From positions 1-58,677 of the forward strand of contig JAQWPD010000041.1 in NCBI GenBank assembly GCA_029245525.1: a stretch of DNA of 58,677 bases, written 5' to 3'. The stretch is from Gammaproteobacteria bacterium (GTDB lineage: Bacteria > Pseudomonadota > Gammaproteobacteria > Steroidobacterales > GCA-2729495). The notes below the pieces were generated by a model. It was not told the origin of the DNA. It did no database searches and saw only the letters and a list, made by a program, of their open reading frames with translations. Numbering within the stretch: position 1 is the stretch's first letter; each line of letters starts with the position of its first letter. A program made the translations under genes and the position numbers. This document shows, piece after piece, positions 1 to 7,245 of this stretch.

Positions 1-833
1 TAACCCACCGTTGCCATTGCGCCCATGCGCATTAACACAGCGCCGTCACCATCAACCACGAACACCTTCCGGTGGGGCTGTGCAATGGCAAGCCCAAGCC
101 CGAGAGTACTGGCACAACCCATAGAACCCACCATATACAGCTGGTTATCGCAATCATCAAGGGCGAACAACTCTCGACCAGTATACCCGGTGGTGGCAAT
201 AACAATATCGTGCGGGCCAGCGGCTGCTTGCACAGCCCGCAGCGCTGCGGTCCGGCTGGCAACAGGCGTTGCAGGCGTGACTACCGGCCCGGTTAACGGG
301 CGGGGGCTTGCCGAAGACTGCAGCTTCACCGAATCAACACTGCCCTTCCGCATTACTAATGCATAAGGGCGCTGCGTTTCATTCATGTAGGTCAGTGCTC
401 GATCCAGTGCAGGACGAATTTGCTCATCCTCGGTGGGAAAAAATTCCCAGGCTATCCGCATTAACTCAAGAAACTCAGTAGTGACCTGCCCCATCAACTC
501 ATGCTGGGGCTCATCTGCTGCACCACCGGGTTCGCCACGCAATGTGGGAATTAACAACACTGGCACTTCAAAGGTAAAGGTTAACGAGGTTAATGGGCTC
601 ACCGCGTTGCCAAGACCCGAGTTCTGGAACATGACGACGCTGCGCTGGCCCCCTAGCTGGGCACCTGCGCCAATCGCAACAGCATCACCTTCATTCGCTG
701 CGCCAACATAACGCAAGTCTTTAGAGTCGATGACGTAATTAATAAAAGGCTTTAGATACGAGCAAGGAACACCCGTATACAAGCTAAAACCCAGATCACG
801 AGCTGCTTCAATAAAGCCTTGTGCTTTAATCAT
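1..833 (-). CDS. aepY: Phosphonopyruvate decarboxylase (3' part cut by window edge)
   Basis: ThDP-dependent enzyme that decarboxylates 3-phosphonopyruvate to phosphonoacetaldehyde, the step that makes PEP mutase chemistry irreversible. I read it on the minus strand from the ATG at 831-833 (MIKAQGFIEAARDLGF) to the edge, 277 codons of a protein usually near 375-400 residues. Family signs are the N-terminal segment TGVPCSYLKPFINYV, the pyrimidine-side NEGDAVAIGAG stretch, and the start of the ThDP-diphosphate motif VVDGDGAVLM just before the edge. An AGGA Shine-Dalgarno lies 3 nt before the ATG. It sits 61 nt downstream of the PEP mutase gene, the usual partner. The remainder and any aminotransferase or dehydrogenase for phosphonoacetaldehyde lie outside the window. 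Family identity is secure; the in vivo end product cannot be read from here. Confidence 0.92.
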   Translation of the reverse strand, partial: MIKAQGFIEAARDLGFSLYTGVPCSYLKPFINYVIDSKDLRYVGAANEGDAVAIGAGAQLGGQRSVVMFQNSGLGNAVSPLTSLTFTFEVPVLLIPTLRGEPGGAADEPQHELMGQVTTEFLELMRIAWEFFPTEDEQIRPALDRALTYMNETQRPYALVMRKGSVDSVKLQSSASPRPLTGPVVTPATPVASRTAALRAVQAAAGPHDIVIATTGYTGRELFALDDCDNQLYMVGSMGCASTLGLGLAIAQPHRKVFVVDGDGAVLMRMGAMATVG

Positions 834-894
834 AATTCCTGCTCATAACACAGCTTGCATGCTCGCCAAGGTGGGCAAAGCCAAGCGAACGATA

Positions 895-2514
895 CTAAGA
901 AAAACTTCCGGCCGCGACCAAATCTTCGAGACTATCAATATCGAGCCAATGCCCCGTGGTATACACCACCCGAATCTTTTCACCATCAGCCGCTAGCGCT
1001 GCCAACAAATGATACAACTTGGCTTTACGCATATCAGGCTGCGCTGCTAATTCAGCCACCTTGGCTCTGAAGCCCGGCAATGCCGGCTTTGATACTCGAA
1101 TCAGCCCAGTCCACTCACCGTTGATAGCGGCCTCGTCCATAGACTCATTGGAGTCCGTGAGCAATACACGAGGGTTAAATGCCTGGCGCGAATAGGGTTC
1201 GGTGCAGCTCACATAGTCTGCTGCACGCCCTCGATTTCCTGACTCCTGCCAATTGGTATCTACAGCCACGACAAAGTCTTCCTGAGGCTCTGCAAGCTGA
1301 TCCAGAATATGCCGTTTAAACAGAACGTCACCAAAAGAAACGAACAAGTTACCCTTAATATCGGTGTCAGCCCGTAGCGCTTTATCAAGCGAAATCAGTT
1401 CTCCGGTATCGGCATAATCGGTGTTATCGACATAGTGAATAGACTGCAAATCAATTTTTTCAGCCAAATACCCACGAACCACTGAAATACTTTTTATACC
1501 GGCTCCGTGATAAGCCGAAACGATATGGCTCAACAATGGTTGCCCTTGAATATCGACCATTGCTTTAGGCTTATCGACTGTCAGGTCGCCCAATGCAGAC
1601 CCACGGGAGGCAGCCAGCACAATCGCTTTGGCCTGTTCACCGGTTTTTGGCAAATAGCGTTCCTCTGCTTCCTGCAATTCAGATGCGCCCTGTAAGCGAA
1701 AAATCTCCTTAACAGGAACAACCTTATCTTCAATAGCAACCAGGGTCTGATGCTCCATAAGTGCCGCCGCAGTTTCCTGATACGCGGCAATCGCTGAACG
1801 CAACATATGGTTGGCCCAAATAGCCATAGAGAAACCAGCTTCACGAAACACGTCGGTGGGAGTGGCATAGTACTTGGTCGGCACAATAATTACGGGTGAA
1901 CGGTCTGCCCATTCCTTCTTAAAGGCCAGAATTTCGCTGGGATCGCGCAACGCACTGTGAATTAGAATGCCATCAGAACCTGCTTCATGATAAGCCTCAG
2001 CACGCTTCATCGCTTCGCGTAGCCCCCAACCCGCAATAAATGCTTCGACCCGTGTGATGATGCAAAAATCATCATCCTTCTGCGCGTCTTTGCCCGCTTT
2101 AATGCGACTGCAAAACTCATCGATCTCGGCAAGCTGCTGTTTCTCACCATCGATAAAACTGTTGGTCTTCGGGTATATCTTGTCTTCGATGCAAACCGCA
2201 GCAATATTGCGCTGCTCAAGCTTGTGCACCAAACGACGCACATTGTTGAAGTTGCCATAACCGGTGTCGCCATCGAGCAAAATAGGAATACTTGTGGCAT
2301 CAGCCATAAACTCGAGCATTTCGAGCACCTGCGTCCAGCTCGCCTCGTTGCTGTCACGCACACCGTACTGGGCCGACATACAGAGTCCACCGGCCCACAG
2401 AGCCTTAAAACCGGCCTCTTCGCCGATTTTGGCACTGACACCGTTGTGGGCTTCAAGCAAAAACTCAAGCTCGGAAGACTGCAGTAGGCGCTTAAATTGA
2501 GTAGTTCGTTCCAT
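895..2514 (-). CDS. aepX: PEP mutase fused to a nucleotidyltransferase
   Basis: Two-domain protein of 539 residues. Residues ~1-290 are phosphoenolpyruvate phosphomutase, which isomerises PEP to phosphonopyruvate and opens phosphonate biosynthesis. The diagnostic mutase motif [10 protein letters not shown] is at residues 110-119 and the metal-binding loop DGDTGYGN at 81-88. Residues ~296-539 are a sugar-phosphate-type nucleotidyltransferase: the nucleotide loop reads [20 protein letters not shown] and is followed by [14 protein letters not shown]. Such domains are known to activate phosphonates such as 2-aminoethylphosphonate as CMP derivatives (PntC type) for transfer to lipids or glycans, so the fusion points to a macromolecule-bound phosphonate rather than a free antibiotic; that is inference. 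The gene lies between the PhyH dioxygenase (48 nt gap) and aepY (61 nt gap). The Shine-Dalgarno before this ATG is weak. Confidence 0.95.
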   Translation of the reverse strand: MERTTQFKRLLQSSELEFLLEAHNGVSAKIGEEAGFKALWAGGLCMSAQYGVRDSNEASWTQVLEMLEFMADATSIPILLDGDTGYGNFNNVRRLVHKLEQRNIAAVCIEDKIYPKTNSFIDGEKQQLAEIDEFCSRIKAGKDAQKDDDFCIITRVEAFIAGWGLREAMKRAEAYHEAGSDGILIHSALRDPSEILAFKKEWADRSPVIIVPTKYYATPTDVFREAGFSMAIWANHMLRSAIAAYQETAAALMEHQTLVAIEDKVVPVKEIFRLQGASELQEAEERYLPKTGEQAKAIVLAASRGSALGDLTVDKPKAMVDIQGQPLLSHIVSAYHGAGIKSISVVRGYLAEKIDLQSIHYVDNTDYADTGELISLDKALRADTDIKGNLFVSFGDVLFKRHILDQLAEPQEDFVVAVDTNWQESGNRGRAADYVSCTEPYSRQAFNPRVLLTDSNESMDEAAINGEWTGLIRVSKPALPGFRAKVAELAAQPDMRKAKLYHLLAALAADGEKIRVVYTTGHWLDIDSLEDLVAAGSFS

Positions 2515-2562
2515 CAGGGGAGTTTACCGGAGTCAAGGGCCAACTACAGCCACCAAGTAGCA

Positions 2563-3333
2563 CTAAACCCGATAGACGTACTCTTTATCGTCATCGCGTT
2601 CAATATCCGGAGGATAACTGAGGCGCTTATCGGCATAATACTGAGCGATGTGATCGCCAGCAGATGCGGCATTGTAGGTGTAATACAAAACCCTGCGTGG
2701 ACTGGTGCTGCGATTGGGCTCTGAACGATGCGGTGCGTATGAATCAAAGAAGACGGCATCGCCCGGCTCGGCCTCTATTTTTTCATACTCCAACTCAGCA
2801 ATATTAGCGTCATCAAGCGGCGTCCATTCATCCCCCAACAAACCACGATTATGAAACCCCCCGGCCATTTCCAAGCAGCCATTTTCGATGGTGGTCTTGT
2901 CAATGGTGATCAATACGGTAATATGCAAATCAGCATACTTTGCCCAACCAGCCTGCACATCCTGGTGAGATTCAAACCCACCCCCACCTGGTTTTTTAAA
3001 ATTAATCTTATCTTTAAAAAGTGTCGCGGGCTCACCGAATAACTGCCCGCAAGTCCCCTGCATTTTTTCGCCCGCTGCCAACGCATTAAACTGCTCATGA
3101 TAAGGCAGCATATTCTCAATGCGATTTAACAGACGCTGCTTATCTTCAGTCTGCTCAAAGTACATCATCCACTTGCCGGCAGTTTCGGGCCAGGCTTCGA
3201 CTTCTTCGACCCACTGCGTAATAGGCTTTATTTCACTTTTACTGAACAAACCCGGCACGACCACATAGCCCTGCTCACGGAAAAATTTAATTTGTTCGTC
3301 GGTCAACGGACCGGAAACATATTCGTCACTCAT
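2563..3333 (-). CDS. PhyH-family Fe(II)/2-oxoglutarate dioxygenase
   Basis: Phytanoyl-CoA-dioxygenase-like hydroxylase of 256 residues. The iron facial triad is visible as H123-x-D125 in FESHQDVQAGW and H202 in SYAPHRSEPNRS, with a nearby Arg for 2-oxoglutarate. The HQDVQAGW context resembles the 2-aminoethylphosphonate hydroxylase group (PhnY type), which makes 1-hydroxy-2-aminoethylphosphonate. Here it lies immediately upstream of PEP mutase rather than beside a PhnZ oxygenase, so a tailoring role in phosphonate synthesis is more likely than catabolism (inference). A GGGGG Shine-Dalgarno sits 5 nt before the ATG. Gaps are 53 nt to the upstream lyase gene and 48 nt to the PEP mutase gene. 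The substrate could also be the carboxylic acid handled by the upstream genes. Confidence 0.85.
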   Translation of the reverse strand: MSDEYVSGPLTDEQIKFFREQGYVVVPGLFSKSEIKPITQWVEEVEAWPETAGKWMMYFEQTEDKQRLLNRIENMLPYHEQFNALAAGEKMQGTCGQLFGEPATLFKDKINFKKPGGGGFESHQDVQAGWAKYADLHITVLITIDKTTIENGCLEMAGGFHNRGLLGDEWTPLDDANIAELEYEKIEAEPGDAVFFDSYAPHRSEPNRSTSPRRVLYYTYNAASAGDHIAQYYADKRLSYPPDIERDDDKEYVYRV

Positions 3334-3386
3334 GGTGACCCCCGTAAATAAGAAGTTCTAAATTCAACATCAGATCCGACGCAACA

Positions 3387-4301
3387 TCAACTCTGAGAAC
3401 GATCATCCGCGTGATCGGTAGCACTCTTTAAGGCGCCTGAGTAGGCTTGACCATCAGCCACCGTGCGACTTAAACCAACGAGCTCCATAACCTGACTAAA
3501 GTCGAGCATATCGTCGAGCATGTTCGCCGTAGTGCCATCCGTGTTAAGCACATTCAGATAATCCTGAGCAGCCTTGGTAATAACCCGAACCATCGCACCA
3601 GGGTAAATGACCAGACTAAAGCCCAGCTCACCCAGGCGACCAGCAGGCAGTAACGGAGTTCGACCACCCTCCACCATGTTCGCCAGCAACAGCACTTTGC
3701 CAGACAAACGTTCACTCACTTGGCGCAACTGAGCCTCATCACGCGGCGCCTCTACAAACAGCATGTCTGCTCCAGCTTGAGCATAGGCCTCGGCGCGATC
3801 CAGCGCAGCATCAAAACCCTCGACGGCGACTGCATCGGTGCGGGCAATAATCAAGGTATCGCTATCAAGCCTTGAATCAAGCGCGGCTTTCAGCTTGCCA
3901 GTCATCTCGTCAACGCTAACCAGACTTTTGCCAGCCAAATGCCCACAACGCTTCGGCAAGGTTTGATCTTCTAACTGAATCGCACTGGCCCCCATGCGCT
4001 CAAACAGCTTAACTGTGCGCTGCACATTCAGCGCGTTACCAAAACCGGTGTCAGCATCAACCACCAAAGGAATATCGACGCGCTCACGCATTCTGGCAAT
4101 GCTATCGCTCACTTCATTCATAGTGGTCAAACCAAGGTCAGGCCTTCCCAGCTTGGTAAAGGATACGCTGGCCCCACTCACATAGGCACAACGAAAACCT
4201 GCCTGCTCAACCATTAATGCAGTCAACGCATCGTAAACACCCGGCGCAATCAGCGGCGCTCCCTTCTTTAATTCTTGGCGTAGCTTGGCAGCGGGACTCA
4301 T
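3387..4301 (-). CDS. Isocitrate lyase/PEP mutase family C-C lyase (2,3-dimethylmalate lyase-like)
   Basis: TIM-barrel lyase of 304 residues in the same superfamily as PEP mutase but with lyase-type catalytic residues: the loop carries KRCGH (Cys119), as in isocitrate, 2-methylisocitrate and 2,3-dimethylmalate lyases, instead of the mutase EDK...NS arrangement. The Mg-binding segment is VDADTGFGN (residues 81-89), preceded by the usual SGASVS strand. Characterised relatives cleave a 2-hydroxy-dicarboxylate to pyruvate or glyoxylate plus a second acid, and some family members are oxaloacetate decarboxylases. Its ATG overlaps the stop of the LeuD-like gene (ATGA), so the two are translationally coupled. 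A hydratase making the hydroxy acid and this lyase cleaving it would mirror DmdAB plus dimethylmalate lyase of anaerobic nicotinate breakdown. The exact substrate is unknown. Confidence 0.85.
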   Translation of the reverse strand: MSPAAKLRQELKKGAPLIAPGVYDALTALMVEQAGFRCAYVSGASVSFTKLGRPDLGLTTMNEVSDSIARMRERVDIPLVVDADTGFGNALNVQRTVKLFERMGASAIQLEDQTLPKRCGHLAGKSLVSVDEMTGKLKAALDSRLDSDTLIIARTDAVAVEGFDAALDRAEAYAQAGADMLFVEAPRDEAQLRQVSERLSGKVLLLANMVEGGRTPLLPAGRLGELGFSLVIYPGAMVRVITKAAQDYLNVLNTDGTTANMLDDMLDFSQVMELVGLSRTVADGQAYSGALKSATDHADDRSQS

Positions 4302-4792
4302 ACGATTTCTCCTGCAGCTAAACGCTGCTTTAGCCAGGGCATTAAACCACCGGCATTAATCATATCCATCAAATAATCGGGAATTGGATCAACCGAATAA
4401 TGTTTATTCTGAGTATGGTTTATCACACTGCCTGAAATGGGGGCGACACTAAGCTCATCGCCCGCCTGCACCTCGGCATAGGCCGGGAACCGCAATACCG
4501 GCACGCCAAAATTGAGTGCGTTGCGGTAAAAAATACGCCCGAAAGAAGGTGCAAGAATCGCAGCAACCTGATGATGCTTAAATGCCAGGGCCGCCTGTTC
4601 ACGCGCCGAACCCACACCAAAACTCTCTCCTGCAACCACAACGTCTCCCGGCTGCACCCGTTTGGCAAACGCCGGGTCGAGTGCCTCCATGCAATGGGTG
4701 GCCATCTCTTCCATAGAACTTTTAAAATAAAGTCCGGGTGCCATTACGTCGGTATTTACCGCTTCACCAAAAACCCACGCTTTACCACTCAT
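4298..4792 (-). CDS. LeuD-like small subunit of an aconitase-family hydro-lyase
   Basis: Swivel-domain subunit of 164 residues of a two-subunit hydro-lyase. It shows the entry segment NTDVMAPG, the substrate loop SFGVGSAREQAA (the GS-x-RE signature of LeuD/aconitase domain 4), and SFGRIFYRNALNFGVPVL. With the LeuC-like partner just upstream it would form the active site that adds or removes water on a dicarboxylate. Its start overlaps the LeuC-like stop and its stop overlaps the lyase start, both as ATGA, giving three tightly coupled cistrons. Members of this subfamily include isopropylmalate isomerase, homoaconitase, citraconase and dimethylmaleate hydratase. No leuA or leuB is adjacent, so leucine biosynthesis is an unlikely role. 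Confidence 0.88.
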   Translation of the reverse strand: MSGKAWVFGEAVNTDVMAPGLYFKSSMEEMATHCMEALDPAFAKRVQPGDVVVAGESFGVGSAREQAALAFKHHQVAAILAPSFGRIFYRNALNFGVPVLRFPAYAEVQAGDELSVAPISGSVINHTQNKHYSVDPIPDYLMDMINAGGLMPWLKQRLAAGEIV

Positions 4793-6063
4793 GGCACAGC
4801 GCTCAGCATTTCACGAGGATCAACCAACTCACCGGCAACTGCCGCTGCGGCAACACTATAGGGTGACGCCAAATAGACACTGGCCGAATTGGCCCCCATA
4901 CGACCTTTAAAGTTTCGGTTGGTGGTAGACACACACACTTCATCTTCAGCAAGAATACCTGCGCCAAGAGCAGCACAAGCCCCGCAGCCGGTTGGCAGTA
5001 TAATAGCGCCAGCCTGAGTAATAGCAGCCAGTGTGCCATCGACTGCGGCGGCAGTCATCACCCGCGCTGAAGCTGGAGCCACCATTAACCGCGTGCCCGG
5101 CTTCACCTTGCGGCCACGCAATACCTCCGCCACCATATGCAGATCGCTGAGCTTGGCACCCACGCAGGAACCAACATAAGCCTGATTGATTTTGGTGCCG
5201 CGATAATCGCCAACAGGACCAGAGTTAGATGGTGAATGCGGAGCCGCTATTTGCGGCTCAAGCTCGGCCGAGGAGAAATCCAACCGGTTCTTGTAAACTG
5301 CATCAGCATCACTGCACCATTCACGCACATTGGCAGCGGGCTGCTGGCCGGCGTCACGCAATGCCTGCAAAGTGACGTCATCGGGCTCAACAATACCGGT
5401 TTCGGCACCAAGTTCGGCCGCCATATTGCACAGCACGGCTCGCTCCTGCATGCCCATGGCGCGAACTGTGCTGCCACCATACTCCATAACCACGCCACCA
5501 TTGTTCATGCCAAGCTCACGACATAGCTTCAGCATTATGTCCTTTGCTACAACGCCATGTTGAAACTCACCTTCCCAATTAATTCGCACAGTCTCAGGCA
5601 CCGGAATCCAGATTTCACCAGTAACGGTAACGCCGGTCATCTCAATAGCGCCAAAGCCCGATATGTAGCAACCAAATGCACCGCCATGCGTCGAATGCGA
5701 ATCGCCGCCACAGACGAACATCCCCGGATGCAAAAAACCTTGCTCGGCAAGCATCAGGTGACCGATGCCCTGCATATCAAAGAATTTATTAATCCCAAAC
5801 TCGGTGGCAAAATCCCGGGTCAACTTTAGAATTGCCGCAGATGCAGTATCGACTGCAGGGACAAAGTGATCGGTACACAGAACAATCCGATCAGGGTCCC
5901 AGACACCCACGTCCAGTTCTTTTAACCGCGGCCAGATACGTCGCGGACCACCAGAATCAAGCAGCAAGGCAAGATCAACTCGGCAGGTTACAATTTCACC
6001 ATGGCGAGGGTCGGAGCGACCCGATGCGTTGCGCACAATTTTCTCTGTAATGGTGAGGCCCAT
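4789..6063 (-). CDS. LeuC-like [4Fe-4S] large subunit of an aconitase-family hydro-lyase
   Basis: Iron-sulfur subunit of 424 residues, the short form typical of archaeal/bacterial homoaconitase-type LeuC proteins. Cluster ligands are visible as VGSCVGAKLSDL followed by PTGCGACAALG (one plus two Cys). The segment GGDSHSTHGGAFG is the usual active-site strand, and FDMQGIGHLM stands where this family carries its conserved His-containing loop. It is encoded 71 nt after the PanE-like reductase gene and overlaps the LeuD-like gene by 4 nt. Candidate reactions are hydration of a methyl-substituted maleate or citraconate-type acid, or isomerisation of a 2-hydroxy acid, with the product handed to the C-C lyase. 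Aconitase homologues also act in some phosphonate pathways (for example FrbA with phosphonomethylmalate), but the required synthase partner is not seen. Confidence 0.88.
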   Translation of the reverse strand: MGLTITEKIVRNASGRSDPRHGEIVTCRVDLALLLDSGGPRRIWPRLKELDVGVWDPDRIVLCTDHFVPAVDTASAAILKLTRDFATEFGINKFFDMQGIGHLMLAEQGFLHPGMFVCGGDSHSTHGGAFGCYISGFGAIEMTGVTVTGEIWIPVPETVRINWEGEFQHGVVAKDIMLKLCRELGMNNGGVVMEYGGSTVRAMGMQERAVLCNMAAELGAETGIVEPDDVTLQALRDAGQQPAANVREWCSDADAVYKNRLDFSSAELEPQIAAPHSPSNSGPVGDYRGTKINQAYVGSCVGAKLSDLHMVAEVLRGRKVKPGTRLMVAPASARVMTAAAVDGTLAAITQAGAIILPTGCGACAALGAGILAEDEVCVSTTNRNFKGRMGANSASVYLASPYSVAAAAVAGELVDPREMLSAVP

Positions 6064-6134
6064 GAAAGTCCGGATAAATAATATGCAGTTGCGGGCGCTG
6101 GCCTTGGCCTAACGATTTGGCTCTAGATTCTTGC

Positions 6135-7124
6135 TCATTTTTTAGGGTAACAACCAGCGCTGCGACCAATCTCAGCAGCTAGCTCCGCAACAGTATCAAG
6201 TTTATCGGTAGCAGCACCAGTATTCCTGCCCAGTTCCTGTACCGCGGTTACCAGCGCACCGATCTCAAGCTGCCGCCCCCCTTCAAGGTCCTGCAACATT
6301 AGCGTCTTGTGCTCGCCCAGCAATACCGAGACATCCAGCAGCTCCTTCGGTGTCATAGACGGCGTTATGCCAAGCGATTTAGCCACCGCGACAATATCAT
6401 TCATAATCTCAACAACCTCCCTGCGTAACCGATAATTAATGAACATGTCACCAGGTTTTTTACTGGTTAGCACGCTGACTAAACTGAAAGCCGCACTCGC
6501 CATTATTCGCAGCCAAAGACTGCTGCGAATGTCACTGACTACATCCGACCGTAAACCTGCATCCAAAAATGCCTGCTGAACTTGCTCTGAGCGTTTCGAT
6601 TTCGACCCGTCCGGCTCACCCAGCAAAAACCGGGAGCCAAACTGGTGTTGAATAATGCCGGGACCCGTGCTGTTTATCGATGGATACGCGATACAACCAA
6701 GCGCGCGCTCAGGGCCGATGGCTGCCCAGATTGCACCGAGGGGATCGACAGCATCAAGCCAGTGATCCTCTGGGTTGTACTTGTGCTTGTGCTTATAGAA
6801 GTACCACCAGGGGATGCCCTCACAGAGCGTAACGACTGCCGTATCTTTACCCAGTAGTGGCTGCAATGAGTCAGTAATGCCAGCCAACTCCATTGAACGA
6901 ACAGCAATAATAACCAGATCCTGCTCGCCTAAATCAGCAGGACAATCTGTAATCGGCAGGCTTACCTCAAGCGGGCTGTCGTCGCTCGTCAGCTTCATGC
7001 CATCCCGCCTGAGCACGGCACAAATATCGCTGCGATCAACGCAGCTGAGCTCATGATCGGTCGCCTTAAACCGAAGGGCTATCCAACCACCTATGGCCCC
7101 TAAACCATAGACACAGATTTTCAT
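6135..7124 (-). CDS. Ketopantoate reductase-like (PanE/ApbA) dehydrogenase
   Basis: NADP-dependent 2-oxo-acid reductase family member of 329 residues. It starts with the Rossmann motif CVYGLGAIGGWIA, has an all-helical C-terminal domain with the family's Lys/Asn-rich helix (SSLWLRIMASAAFS), and ends with EIGALVTAVQELG, close to the PanE segment that contacts substrate. Authentic PanE reduces 2-dehydropantoate. The context here, between a UbiD decarboxylase (121 nt upstream) and a LeuCD/lyase set, suggests reduction of a different branched oxo-acid or semialdehyde. The N-terminal part of the nucleotide loop is typical but a long insertion (about residues 110-140, Trp/Tyr/His rich) departs from standard PanE. 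No strong Shine-Dalgarno is present before the ATG. Confidence 0.8.
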   Translation of the reverse strand: MKICVYGLGAIGGWIALRFKATDHELSCVDRSDICAVLRRDGMKLTSDDSPLEVSLPITDCPADLGEQDLVIIAVRSMELAGITDSLQPLLGKDTAVVTLCEGIPWWYFYKHKHKYNPEDHWLDAVDPLGAIWAAIGPERALGCIAYPSINSTGPGIIQHQFGSRFLLGEPDGSKSKRSEQVQQAFLDAGLRSDVVSDIRSSLWLRIMASAAFSLVSVLTSKKPGDMFINYRLRREVVEIMNDIVAVAKSLGITPSMTPKELLDVSVLLGEHKTLMLQDLEGGRQLEIGALVTAVQELGRNTGAATDKLDTVAELAAEIGRSAGCYPKK

Positions 7125-7245
7125 CTTTGTTTTGTCTCTGACACAAGGTCCCCTAGAACATCACAACGAAGTCTCAAAACGTTAAAATAGTGCAACTTTA
7201 AAACCAGCAATATTTGATCCGTTATAACTCGAAGACTCCTGTCAT

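Noticed and set aside
3387-6063. FR-900098-type pathway using the aconitase homologue on phosphonomethylmalate
   Set aside because: No phosphonomethylmalate synthase or isocitrate-dehydrogenase-like gene is visible, and phosphonopyruvate decarboxylase is present, which points to phosphonoacetaldehyde instead.
4298-6063. leuCD of leucine biosynthesis
   Set aside because: No leuA or leuB nearby; the genes are coupled to a C-C lyase and lie in a phosphonate/UbiD gene series.
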